Below are positions 24,538 to 33,070 of a stretch of DNA of 33,904 bases, piece after piece; the stretch's first letter is position 1, and each line of letters starts with the position of its first letter. Below the pieces are notes generated by a model. That model was not told the origin of the DNA. It saw only the letters and a list, made by a program, of their open reading frames with translations, and did not search any database. Source of the stretch: Pseudomonadota bacterium. GTDB lineage: Bacteria > Pseudomonadota > Gammaproteobacteria > GCA-001735895. The stretch spans positions 1 to 33,904 of the forward strand of contig JADFMY010000022.1 of the NCBI GenBank assembly GCA_022563685.1. The letters run 5' to 3'. Made by a program: the position numbers and the translations under genes.

Positions 24538-24993
24538 ATGAGGACCGAAGAGAAAACCTTTGAGCCGGAAGTCGTGGCCTTTTGCTGCCGCCACTGTGCC
24601 TATTCAGCCGCCGATCTGGCGGGCGGTGGCCGCATGAATTATCCATCGTCCATCAAGATTATCGAAATGCCGTGCACCGGCCGCGTTAATGTACTGGAAA
24701 TTCTTCACGCTCTGGAAAAGGGTGCGGACGGAGTTGCGGTTGCAGGATGTCTGCCCGGTACCTGTCACTACATCAAGGGAAACACCCTGGCGAAACAACG
24801 CGTCGACCATGTCATGGAATTACTCAAGACCATCGGCCTGGAAGAGCAACGCGCTCGCATGATCAATATCTCTGCAGCCATGGGGGCGCAGTTCGTTACC
24901 GAAGTGACCGATTTTGTCGAAACTATCAAAGCGCTGGGGCCTTCTCCGTTATCGGGAGAAACCAGCAATACCCGGAAAGAGAGCCAATCATGA
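24538..24993 (+). CDS. mvhD: MvhD/FlpD-family [2Fe-2S] electron-transfer subunit
   Basis: 151 residues. Cysteines C16/C17, C20, C46, C71 and C76 sit in AFCCRHCAYSAADLAGG, MPCTGRVNVLEIL and VAGCLPGTCHYIKGN, the conserved pattern of the MvhD/FlpD delta subunit that links HdrA to hydrogenase, formate dehydrogenase or, in acetogens, MetFV. Its ATG directly follows the HdrA TAA and its own stop overlaps the metV start (ATGA). No hydrogenase or formate dehydrogenase genes are near, so its partner is most likely MetFV or HdrA's own NAD(P)H domain. Confidence 0.93.
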   Translation: MRTEEKTFEPEVVAFCCRHCAYSAADLAGGGRMNYPSSIKIIEMPCTGRVNVLEILHALEKGADGVAVAGCLPGTCHYIKGNTLAKQRVDHVMELLKTIGLEEQRARMINISAAMGAQFVTEVTDFVETIKALGPSPLSGETSNTRKESQS

Positions 24994-25676
24994 TTGTCGC
25001 CGAACAGAAACCGCTTGATGAAATCAAGTCCATGCTCAAGGGTTGCAAGAAAGTCCTGGCCGTTGGCTGTGGCACCTGCGTGACGGTGTGCTTTGCCGGT
25101 GGCAAACAGGAAGTCGGCATCCTGTCGGCTTCCCTGCGTATGTCCACCGATCTGGATGGTGAAGCCATCAGCATCGATGAAACCATTGTCCAGCGCCAGT
25201 GTGAGGAAGAATACAACGCCCCGCTGGAAGCTGATCTGGAGCAGTACGACGCGATCCTGTCACTGGGTTGTGGCGTCGGGGTTCAGTCCCTCGCCCAGCA
25301 ATTCCCCGGCAAGCGCATCCTGCCAGCGCTCAACACCAAGTTTATGGGCTATCCATCCGAACAGGGTGTGTGGGAAGAACGCTGTCAGGGCTGCGGCAAT
25401 TGCGTGCTTCATCTTACCGGCGGTATCTGCCCGGTCAGCCGCTGCCCCAAGTCCCTGTTCAATGGCCCCTGTGGCGGATCGCAGTCCGGTATCTGCGAAG
25501 TGGATCAGGAAACCGAATGTGCATGGCACCTCATTTGTGAGAACCAGATCAGGCTGGGCCTGTTCGAAGAAATGATGAAAATCCAGCCCGCCAAGGACTG
25601 GTCCTCGGCCCGTGATGGCGGTCATCGCAAGATTGTACGCGAGGATGTTCGCATCCCGGATGTTGAGAAAGCCTAG
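24990..25676 (+). CDS. metV: MetV-like subunit (MTHFR C-terminal zinc/Fe-S domain protein)
   Basis: 228 residues from the ATG at 24990, overlapping the mvhD stop; the 81 extra residues in the track are out-of-frame MvhD. N-terminal VGCGTCVTVCFAGGKQ (C27, C30, C34) and C-terminal CQGCGNCVLHLTGGICP, then RCPKSLFNGPCGG (C132, C135, C138, C147, C152, C161), are the MTHFR_C signature of MetV. MetV pairs with a short MetF in acetogens to connect flavin chemistry to Fe-S electron carriers. Confidence 0.92.
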   Translation: MIVAEQKPLDEIKSMLKGCKKVLAVGCGTCVTVCFAGGKQEVGILSASLRMSTDLDGEAISIDETIVQRQCEEEYNAPLEADLEQYDAILSLGCGVGVQSLAQQFPGKRILPALNTKFMGYPSEQGVWEERCQGCGNCVLHLTGGICPVSRCPKSLFNGPCGGSQSGICEVDQETECAWHLICENQIRLGLFEEMMKIQPAKDWSSARDGGHRKIVREDVRIPDVEKA

Positions 25677-25692
25677 GACAGAGGATACGACT

Positions 25693-26721
25693 ATGAATAT
25701 GATGAATTTCCCCGCTTTCACTATGCCCGAAAACACCAACACGCCACCCATCGCCGAGCGTTGTGACAGTAATCTGGCCCGCGTACTGGCTTCTGGCGAA
25801 TTTGCCGTAACCGGCGAAGTCGGACCGCCAAAGGGACACGATGCGGAAGTGGTCCGTACCAAGACCCGCCTGTTGCTCGATTGTGTGGACGCGGCCAACG
25901 TGACCGACAACCAGGCCGCCGTGGTGCGCATGAGCTCTATCGCTGCCGGCCTGATCATGATGGAAGAGGGCCTGGAGCCGATCATCCAGATGACCTGTCG
26001 TGATCGCAACCGTCTCGCGATGCAATCCGATCTGCTGGGGGCCTATGCGCTCGGCCTCAAAAATTTATTATGCCTGTCGGGTGACCACCAGAGCTGCGGT
26101 AACCACCCCGGCGCCAAGAACGTCCACGACATCGACTCCATGCAGTTTCTGCGCATGATGAAAGAGATGCGCGACGAAAATAAATTCCAGTGTGGTGAAG
26201 AAATCGCGGGCGGTGGCCCGCGCTTCCTGATCGGTGGCGCAGCCAACCCGTTTGCCGACCCGGCGGAATGGCGGCCCTATCGTCTGGCAAAGAAAGCCAT
26301 CGCCGGGGCGGACTTCGTTCAGACCCAACTGGTCTATGACATGGAGCGCTTTCGCGAATACATGAAGCGCGTGGTCGACATGGGCGTGGCCGAACAGATC
26401 AAGATCATCGCCGGTGTTGGCCCTTTGAAGAGTACCGGTATGGCAAAGTTCATGCGCGACCGTATTCCGGGCATGAGCGTCCCCGACGCGATTATCGATC
26501 GTATGGCCGGTGCGGTCGAAGGCATCGATACGGACAAGAAGCCGGAGCGCGCCACCGCATGGAAGGCCGAAGGCATCAAAATTTGCATCGAACAGGTACA
26601 GGAAATCCGCGAGATCGACGGCGTCGCCGGTGTCCATATCATGGGCATCGAGTGGGAAGAGGCGATTCGCCCCATCGCCGAGGGTGCGGGCCTGCTACCG
26701 CGTCCGATCATCAAGGTATGA
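25693..26721 (+). CDS. metF: Methylenetetrahydrofolate reductase (MetF)
   Basis: 342 residues from the ATG at 25693, with AGAGGA 8 bases before it; the track's 25612 start is inside metV. TIM-barrel MetF: VTGEVGPPKGHD with the catalytic-region glutamate, NVTDNQAAVVRMSS, QMTCRDRNR (125 region), KNLLCLSGDH and ADFVQTQLVYDMERF. It interconverts 5,10-methylene-THF and 5-methyl-THF through FAD. Lying in one operon with metV, mvhD and hdr genes, it is probably not the stand-alone NADH-type MetF of methionine synthesis but part of a multi-subunit complex. Confidence 0.93.
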   Translation: MNMMNFPAFTMPENTNTPPIAERCDSNLARVLASGEFAVTGEVGPPKGHDAEVVRTKTRLLLDCVDAANVTDNQAAVVRMSSIAAGLIMMEEGLEPIIQMTCRDRNRLAMQSDLLGAYALGLKNLLCLSGDHQSCGNHPGAKNVHDIDSMQFLRMMKEMRDENKFQCGEEIAGGGPRFLIGGAANPFADPAEWRPYRLAKKAIAGADFVQTQLVYDMERFREYMKRVVDMGVAEQIKIIAGVGPLKSTGMAKFMRDRIPGMSVPDAIIDRMAGAVEGIDTDKKPERATAWKAEGIKICIEQVQEIREIDGVAGVHIMGIEWEEAIRPIAEGAGLLPRPIIKV

Positions 26722-26742
26722 TTTGATACAGTGAGAACCGAT

Positions 26743-28179
26743 ATGGCGAATGCGCAGGCACAAAGTACGAATAGTCCCTGCCCCCTGGCAATGAGCAGCC
26801 CCTTGCCGCTGTCTGAAGTCGTCCGTGAGGCAACCGGGGACAATGTCTTCAAATGCTACCAGTGCATCAAGTGCACCAGCGGCTGTCCCCTGGCCGATCA
26901 GTTCGATCTCACTCCCAACCAGGTCATGCGCAGCGTACAATTGAACGACCTGGCTGTTCTGCAAAGCAGGTCCATCTGGTTGTGTGCGTCGTGCCATACC
27001 TGCACCACGCGTTGTCCGCAGCAAATCGATGTGACCGGGGTAATGGATGCGCTGCGAATCGAATCGCGCAAGCGCGGCGTGAAACCGGCGGTAGCGGAAA
27101 TCGCCAAATTCAATGATATTTTCATGCGTAGCGTGAAAATATTCGGTCGCGTCTACGAGCTGGGGCTAATGGCAAGCTTTAACATGGCGCTGCTCCAGCC
27201 GTTGCGTGATTTAAAGCTCGGCAGGCGCATGTTTGCCAGGGGTAAGTTGAGTATCTGGCCGCACTTTGGCAAGGCCAGGGCCAATGCAACGAAGCTCCCC
27301 CATAATCCAAAAGCCATCGGCTACTACCCAGGTTGCTCGCTCAGTTCGACTTCCGTCGAATACGGCAAATCGGTCAAAAACATTGCCAGCGCCATGGATA
27401 TCGAATTGATCGAACCTGAAAACTGGAGCTGTTGTGGCGCGAGCGCGGCGCACGCAACCGATCCCAAAGCTGCGAATGTTTTGCCCATGAGCTCGGTAGC
27501 CAGGATCGAGCAGATGGGCCTCGACACCGTGACCTCGCCGTGCAGTGCCTGTTTCTCGCGCCTCAAACATGCCGAGCACTCGGTCACCAGCAACGAGGCG
27601 GTGAGCAAGGAAGTCAGCGATGCGCTAGGTTATGAGTATAAAGGCACGGTAAAGGTCCAGCATCTGCTGGACGTGATCGTCGATCGCGCCGGTCTGGATG
27701 AAGTCAGGAAACGTGTCAGCAATCCGCTCAAGGGCCTCAAACTTGCCTGTTACTACGGCTGCCTGATCACCCGGCCCACCGGTGTTACCGGAGCCGACAA
27801 CCCTGAATACCCGCAGAAGATGGATCGGCTGGTCAGGACACTGGGCGCAGAAACCGTGGACTGGTCGCGCAAGACCGAATGCTGCGGCGGCTCACTGGGG
27901 ATCAACCAGACAAAGGTCGCGGTCAAAATGATGCAGCGTATCATGGACGACGCGAAAGCCTGCGGCGCCGAAGCCATCGTCACCATGTGCCCGATCTGCC
28001 ACCTCAACCTGGACTCCCGTCAGGGCGCCATGGGCTACCAGGAGGCCGAAGAAATCCCCATCTTCCAGGCCACCCAGCTCATGTCGCTGGCATTCGGGCA
28101 GGGCGAAGACAAGGCCGCAATCAAGCACAACTTGACCGATCCGAAGCCTTATCTACGAGAGAAGGGCGTCTTGATCTGA
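26743..28179 (+). CDS. hdrCB: HdrC-HdrB fusion protein
   Basis: About 478 residues. The ATG at 26743 (GAG 7 bases upstream) is preferred over the GTG at 26731 used in the track. The N-terminal HdrC part has two ferredoxin motifs (C42, C45, C48, C52; C85, C88, C91, C95). After a helical linker, the HdrB part has two complete CCG domains: C202, C234-C235, C271, C274 and C344, C384-C385, C420, C423. These hold the noncubane [4Fe-4S] clusters of heterodisulfide reductase. Both CCG sets are intact, so a disulfide or another two-electron acceptor site may be functional. HdrB and HdrC are separate in methanogens and Moorella, fused here. Confidence 0.93.
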   Translation: MANAQAQSTNSPCPLAMSSPLPLSEVVREATGDNVFKCYQCIKCTSGCPLADQFDLTPNQVMRSVQLNDLAVLQSRSIWLCASCHTCTTRCPQQIDVTGVMDALRIESRKRGVKPAVAEIAKFNDIFMRSVKIFGRVYELGLMASFNMALLQPLRDLKLGRRMFARGKLSIWPHFGKARANATKLPHNPKAIGYYPGCSLSSTSVEYGKSVKNIASAMDIELIEPENWSCCGASAAHATDPKAANVLPMSSVARIEQMGLDTVTSPCSACFSRLKHAEHSVTSNEAVSKEVSDALGYEYKGTVKVQHLLDVIVDRAGLDEVRKRVSNPLKGLKLACYYGCLITRPTGVTGADNPEYPQKMDRLVRTLGAETVDWSRKTECCGGSLGINQTKVAVKMMQRIMDDAKACGAEAIVTMCPICHLNLDSRQGAMGYQEAEEIPIFQATQLMSLAFGQGEDKAAIKHNLTDPKPYLREKGVLI

Positions 28180-28200
28180 AAACCGGGAAGGATTACCCGC

Positions 28201-28920
28201 TCAGGCATCCTGTTTTATTACGGTGAGTAGACCTGAAATATCGGGTAATACCAAATCTGCAATTCCCTCCAGGTCGGCCCGGGTGCTGGCGCCGGTGAGG
28301 ACCCCGACACAAAGACCTGCATGGGCATTTTTTCCCATTTCGATATCGTGGCGATTGTCGCCGACGACGATCACTTCGGCAGGTTCGAGCGACATTGCCT
28401 GGCAAAATGCCAGTACCATGCCGGCGTCTGGTTTGACCCCATGGCCACTGTCGTAGCCGCAGAGGAAATCGAAAGCGGAAACCACGTCGAATGATTGCAG
28501 TGTATTATGGATGCCCTGGTAGCTATCGCTGGTTGCAACGCCGAGCTTGAGCCCGGCCAGTTTAAGTTTCTGCAGCGTAGTTTTGAGGCCATTGACCGGG
28601 GTCGAATGCAGCGCACCCTGCTGCTGGAATATATGGTTTAATCGGGCACAGATAGCCTCGACCTGTACATTTTTTTTGCCACCGCGTAATTGTTCGGCCC
28701 AGGCGATGCCGATTTCGCGATTAGTCCCGGCAGCTAGCAGCGAGCCACCGATAACGCGCCCGGTATCCAGGTCGTATCCGTGCTGAGCCAGCAGTTCGTC
28801 GGCCAGTTTTTGATCGTTGTCGCTGAATTCGAGCGCGGCGAATCGATAAACCGGTAACCAGGTCGAGTGGAAATCGATCAGGGTTCCATCCTTGTCGAAA
28901 ACGATGCCCTTGTATTTCAT
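28201..28920 (-). CDS. gph: HAD-family phosphatase (phosphoglycolate phosphatase-like)
   Basis: 239 residues. FDKDGTL (8-14) supplies the nucleophile D9 and acid D11. VATSDSYQG is motif II, GVKPDAG the lysine motif III and VVGDNRHDIEMG motif IV, giving a full set. The cap insert of about 80 residues fits the Gph subgroup. It is the last gene of the mttB-dehydrogenase operon, 28 bp after the preceding stop, and may remove a damaged or side-product phosphate; substrate unknown. Its stop is 21 bp from the convergent hdrCB stop. Confidence 0.88.
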   Translation of the reverse strand: MKYKGIVFDKDGTLIDFHSTWLPVYRFAALEFSDNDQKLADELLAQHGYDLDTGRVIGGSLLAAGTNREIGIAWAEQLRGGKKNVQVEAICARLNHIFQQQGALHSTPVNGLKTTLQKLKLAGLKLGVATSDSYQGIHNTLQSFDVVSAFDFLCGYDSGHGVKPDAGMVLAFCQAMSLEPAEVIVVGDNRHDIEMGKNAHAGLCVGVLTGASTRADLEGIADLVLPDISGLLTVIKQDA

Positions 28921-28948
28921 GGGTAATTTCTATTTCTCATGAACAGGC

Positions 28949-31402
28949 CTAGCATAGAATTTTTGCCCGCTCGGGGTCATAAGCCGCCCCTTTGATTAGC
29001 GAAGCAGAGCTACGTTTGCCAAATGCCTCGATCTCGAAGTCACCTGACCGGAGCAATTCCACTGGAAGATACCCGAGCACCAGGCTGTTTCCGATGGAAT
29101 ATCCGAAGTTTCCGCTAGTGGTCTGCGAAACCACTCGACCATCGGCAAAGATGGCCTCGCCGCCAAACACCGGCAGAGGATCGTCTAAAACCAGGCAGGC
29201 GAGTTTTTGCTGAACGCCATCTTGCCTGATTTTGGCCAGCGCCTGGGCGCCGATAAAATCGCCCTTGTCCCAGTCGATAAGAAACTGCAGCCCGGCTTCA
29301 AAGGGATTGTAATCGGGGGTGATATCGACGCCCCACGCGAGATAGCGCTTTTCCAGTCGCAGAGAGTCGATCGCCCGGTAGCCAATATTGATAATGCCAA
29401 ATTCTTCGCCGGCCTGTTGCAGTAGCTCGTAGACATACTGTAGGTATTCCGACGGGATGTAGAGCTCCCATCCGAGCTCGCCGATATAGGTGACCCGGTA
29501 GGCAAGCGCCGGTGCATATCCAATTCTGATATCCCTGGTGGCCATAAACGGAAAGGCATCGTGGCTCAGGTCTTCGTCGCAAACCTTCTGCAATACCTGG
29601 CGCGCGAGTGGGCCAGCGAGGTTTATCACACCATGCGCCGAGGTAATATCGCGTACCGTCACCTGGCCGGATTGGCTGGAATTGCCCTGTCGATCGAGGT
29701 AGCTGATCAGCTGAGTGTCGATCCAGTGGCGGTCACGCACACCCAAACCGGAACCAGTGATCAGCCAAAAGCAGTCCTCCGAACGCCGGATGATGGTGAC
29801 ATCGGCCTCGATGCCGCCACGTTGATTGCACAGTTGCGTATAGGTGGCCCCGCCTGGTTGCTTGTCGACATTGGCCACCGCGAGATATTGTAAAAACTCG
29901 CAGGCCCGGGGTCCGCTGATCTCGAATTTGGTGAACGAGGACATATCGATGAGGACCACGCCTTCGCGTGCGGCCAGATGCTCGCGGCCAACGGTAATGT
30001 CCTGCTGTGGCCGGTCGAACCCGAGGACGTCCTGCTGCGGGATATCACCCTGGGCGAACCAGTTGGCTCGCTCCCAGCCGAACTTCGATCCGAATACGGC
30101 GCCCTGATCTTTCAGGGTTTGATACAGCGGACTACGGCGCACGCCACGGGCCGATTCCAGTTCCTCTCCCGGCCAGTGGATGGCGTAGTACTTGCTATAG
30201 CTTTCGACCGCCCGGTCATGCAGAAACCGCTGACCGGCGTGCAGGGGCCCGAAGCGGCGGATGTCAAATGGCCACAGATCGAGCCCAGGGTCGCCTTCGA
30301 GAATCCAGTTCGCTACTGCCTTGCCAGCCCCACCCGATGCGGCGATACCGGAAGTGAATGCGCAAGCGGCAAAAAAATTGCTCAAGCCCGGAACGGGTCC
30401 CATGATGGGTTCTCCGTCGGGTGAGATGGGTATGGGGCCGTTGACGATAGTACGCATACCGAGTTCGGCGAGGATGGGGATACGTCGCATCGCCGGTTCG
30501 AAAAACTCTGCCAGGCGGTCCATATCGCCATCAAACAGATGACGCTCATTTTCCCACGGGAAACCTTCCTTAGGATTGACGGTATTGGTTTGCCTTTCCC
30601 ACCCGCCGATAGCCAGGGCACCCGGTTCCGGTTTGGCATAGAATCCACCGTCCGGATCGCGTAGCGCCGGTAGGCCAGCAGGAATCTGGTCGGATTTCTC
30701 GGTCACCAGGTATTGATGCTCGACCACACCGGCAGGTATTTCTACGCCCGCCATCCAGCCAATCTGGCGCGCCCAGAGTCCCGCGGCATTGACCACAGTT
30801 TCTACTTCAATGCTGCCCTGATCGGTCACTACATGGGTGATGCGATCACCGTCGCGCAGCAGGTCTTTTGCCATCACGCCTTCGAAGATCTGGCCTCCGT
30901 TGGCCCGGATGCCTTTAGCATAAGCCTGGGTCAGACTATTCGGGTCGATGTACCCGTCCTCCGGGATAAAAGCCGCACCGACCAGATCATCGATTTCGAT
31001 GAGTGGGTATAAGTCACGCGCCTCGCTCGGCGTTAACAGGTTCATCTCAAACCCAACTGCCTGTGCGGCGGAATAGGACTTGAGCAATTCCTTCCAGCGG
31101 TTTTCACTTTGTGCAAGCCTGAGGCTTCCCACTTTGCGCCAGTCGGGATCCTGGCCGGTTTCTGCGGCCAGAGTGTCGAACAGTTTCACGCTATCGCTCA
31201 TCAGGCTCATCAGGTTTTGCTGCGAGCGGAATTGCCCGACCAGCCCGGCCGCGTGCCAGGTAGCGCCCTCGGTCAGATGTGACTTTTCAAGCAGCACGAC
31301 ATCCTCCTCGCCGGATCGGGTCAGGTGAAAAGCAATGCTGGTGCCAATCACACCGCCACCGATGATGACGATGCGTGCGCTGGTCGGAAATGTTGCCGTC
31401 AT
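28949..31402 (-). CDS. Dimethylglycine/sarcosine dehydrogenase-like flavoprotein with GcvT domain
   Basis: 817 residues. N-terminal DAO fold: IVIIGGGVIGTSIAFHL, then EGATWHAAGLVGQFR where H50 is the position of the covalently FAD-linked histidine of DMGDH/SARDH. The C-terminal half (about 430-817) is a GcvT-like folate-binding domain with the FAO_M linker (IHWPGEELESARGVRRSPLY). Enzymes of this architecture oxidatively demethylate dimethylglycine or sarcosine and hand formaldehyde to tetrahydrofolate as 5,10-methylene-THF. It lies 31 bp after mttB in the same direction. This is directly upstream in metabolism of the MetF complex. Confidence 0.93.
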   Translation of the reverse strand: MTATFPTSARIVIIGGGVIGTSIAFHLTRSGEEDVVLLEKSHLTEGATWHAAGLVGQFRSQQNLMSLMSDSVKLFDTLAAETGQDPDWRKVGSLRLAQSENRWKELLKSYSAAQAVGFEMNLLTPSEARDLYPLIEIDDLVGAAFIPEDGYIDPNSLTQAYAKGIRANGGQIFEGVMAKDLLRDGDRITHVVTDQGSIEVETVVNAAGLWARQIGWMAGVEIPAGVVEHQYLVTEKSDQIPAGLPALRDPDGGFYAKPEPGALAIGGWERQTNTVNPKEGFPWENERHLFDGDMDRLAEFFEPAMRRIPILAELGMRTIVNGPIPISPDGEPIMGPVPGLSNFFAACAFTSGIAASGGAGKAVANWILEGDPGLDLWPFDIRRFGPLHAGQRFLHDRAVESYSKYYAIHWPGEELESARGVRRSPLYQTLKDQGAVFGSKFGWERANWFAQGDIPQQDVLGFDRPQQDITVGREHLAAREGVVLIDMSSFTKFEISGPRACEFLQYLAVANVDKQPGGATYTQLCNQRGGIEADVTIIRRSEDCFWLITGSGLGVRDRHWIDTQLISYLDRQGNSSQSGQVTVRDITSAHGVINLAGPLARQVLQKVCDEDLSHDAFPFMATRDIRIGYAPALAYRVTYIGELGWELYIPSEYLQYVYELLQQAGEEFGIINIGYRAIDSLRLEKRYLAWGVDITPDYNPFEAGLQFLIDWDKGDFIGAQALAKIRQDGVQQKLACLVLDDPLPVFGGEAIFADGRVVSQTTSGNFGYSIGNSLVLGYLPVELLRSGDFEIEAFGKRSSASLIKGAAYDPERAKILC

Positions 31403-31433
31403 GGTTCAGTCCTGGTGGGTAGATTTCGTTCGT

Positions 31434-32954
31434 TTACTGGTGCTTGCGTCGACGGCGATTTGGACGCCGTTCTCTCACTTCCGTGTTACCACCAATTTTA
31501 AAACGTTCCCAGCCTTCCTGAAGCATGGCGTCACCTGCGACCAGTCCTTCGAACCCGGCGCGGACGCGTGTATCGACAGCAAGATCGAATGCAGCGGTGT
31601 TTGGCCTGGAAAGGATATCAAAAGCCTTGTTTAAGGCGCGCTGATGAATAGTGGAAGAGCCCTCCTGCTGCCATAGTTCACGCAGTTTTCTGTCTGCCAG
31701 TTGGGGCATGAAGGTTGCCGTGTGCATACGTTCAAGCGTTGCGGGGTTTGCCGCAAACATCCCCGCTGGGCCGGTATCCTTGATCTCTTGCAGCGAGGCG
31801 CTGGCTTTCGAAAATCCAAACCCGCCGCGTACACATTTGAGCATTTGAGCGATTTCATTGTCGATAGTGGCCTGGCCAAAATCAAACGTCATCAACGCGT
31901 CCTGTAGACCGCCCATAACGATGAAATCGACCCCGGACAAGGCCCCCATCAATGGCGACATGCCTTTTTCGAAACCTGCCTGGGCATCGGCGACTTTGGA
32001 ATTGGTCAAACCCAGATAGCCGCCGGCCGGTACATGATAAAAACGAGCCATCTGACACACCGCAGAATTCATCATGCCGACCTCGATCGCACCCGGTGCA
32101 TAGGCGCCATCGCGCATATCAGCGAAGACAGGCAGAAAATTATAAATTTGCGCCGTTCCCGCTTTGGACATTTGCGCCAGTATCGCCGCTGCAAGCCACT
32201 CTGCGTTCATAATAACCAGCATACCCGGTAGCGAGAGCGGCGTGCTCAGCCCACCCATCGGTGCGATAGTGCCGTAAGCGGTAATACCCTTTTCAGCAAA
32301 GTACATCAGCGTATCCGTGCTGTCGAAATCCATGGTCAAGGGTGAAACGATGGAGCAATAACCGAAGTTGATGAAAGGGCGATCCCAGTAGGCCTGTTTC
32401 GATCCCGCAATGAGTTCACCTAGCTTGATGACCTGCTCTGCTTCCTGGATATTGTAAACCGAGGTCCGGCAGGGCTTGACGCAATTTTTCAGCGCCGTGT
32501 AAAAACGTGTCAGACTAAACTGGTCTTTGGGCGCATCGTCGGCGAGTGTCGAGATCGAGAATACGTCATAGCCTGGAAGCTCGTTGATCAGATGAGCTAT
32601 GCGGGCAATATCATCGGATCTCGAACGGCGCGTCACCCCTGTCACAGGGTCGACGATATCCGGCGCCGAGCTTGCCGTGGCGATGACCGGAAGCTCGCGT
32701 GGGAAGGTGACATCGCAAGCAGGATCGCGCCCGCGCAGGGTGATCGTCGGGGGTATCAGGGCACGGAATTTCTCGACTATGGCCGAGGGTATGCGCACCA
32801 ATTCTGTTTCATGATCGACCACCGCGCCGTGGTGCGCGAATCGATTCCTCGCTTTTTCATTGCGAACCAGGAGACCGACCTCCTCAAGGATTTCGAGAGA
32901 GGACTCGTGTACGTAGCGTATATCGTCGCTAGTCAGGTAGGTAAAGAAGTTCAT
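31434..32954 (-). CDS. mttB: MttB-family (non-pyrrolysine) trimethylamine/quaternary amine methyltransferase
   Basis: 506 residues, TIM-barrel MttB superfamily: motifs SSLEILEEVGLLVRNEKA, SSAPDIVDPVTG, GTIAPMGGLSTPLSLPGML and GYLGLTNSKVADAQAGFEKG. There is no in-frame TAG in the whole gene, so it is not the pyrrolysine trimethylamine enzyme. Non-pyrrolysine members characterised elsewhere (MtgB type) demethylate glycine betaine or similar quaternary amines, using a corrinoid protein. A basic tail (RERRPNRRRRKHQ) closes the protein. It leads the operon mttB-dehydrogenase-gph and is divergent from a LysR gene. Confidence 0.92.
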   Translation of the reverse strand: MNFFTYLTSDDIRYVHESSLEILEEVGLLVRNEKARNRFAHHGAVVDHETELVRIPSAIVEKFRALIPPTITLRGRDPACDVTFPRELPVIATASSAPDIVDPVTGVTRRSRSDDIARIAHLINELPGYDVFSISTLADDAPKDQFSLTRFYTALKNCVKPCRTSVYNIQEAEQVIKLGELIAGSKQAYWDRPFINFGYCSIVSPLTMDFDSTDTLMYFAEKGITAYGTIAPMGGLSTPLSLPGMLVIMNAEWLAAAILAQMSKAGTAQIYNFLPVFADMRDGAYAPGAIEVGMMNSAVCQMARFYHVPAGGYLGLTNSKVADAQAGFEKGMSPLMGALSGVDFIVMGGLQDALMTFDFGQATIDNEIAQMLKCVRGGFGFSKASASLQEIKDTGPAGMFAANPATLERMHTATFMPQLADRKLRELWQQEGSSTIHQRALNKAFDILSRPNTAAFDLAVDTRVRAGFEGLVAGDAMLQEGWERFKIGGNTEVRERRPNRRRRKHQ

Positions 32955-33070
32955 CGCAGCTGTATCCGGGAGCTCGTCATTCGTGTGGGAACTTTAGGTA
33001 GCCCCGTAGCTTGCGTCAAACAATAAATGCTGTCATTATCTATAAGTAAATCTTATCCAAAAATGAGCGC
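32955..33070. promoter_or_regulatory. Divergent promoter region mttB / LysR gene
   Basis: 116 bp between divergent starts. An AT-rich core (33030-33062, TGTCATTATCTATAAG) is the likely site of both promoters and of LysR binding. No perfect long palindrome is seen, so the operator is not defined. Confidence 0.45.

Noticed and set aside
25260-26637. Minus-strand ORFs 25260..26009 and 26068..26637 opposite metV/metF
   Set aside because: Antisense to clear metV and metF coding sequence, no recognisable domains.
31434-32954. Pyrrolysine-encoding trimethylamine methyltransferase
   Set aside because: The reading frame has no internal TAG; it is a non-pyrrolysine MttB homologue.
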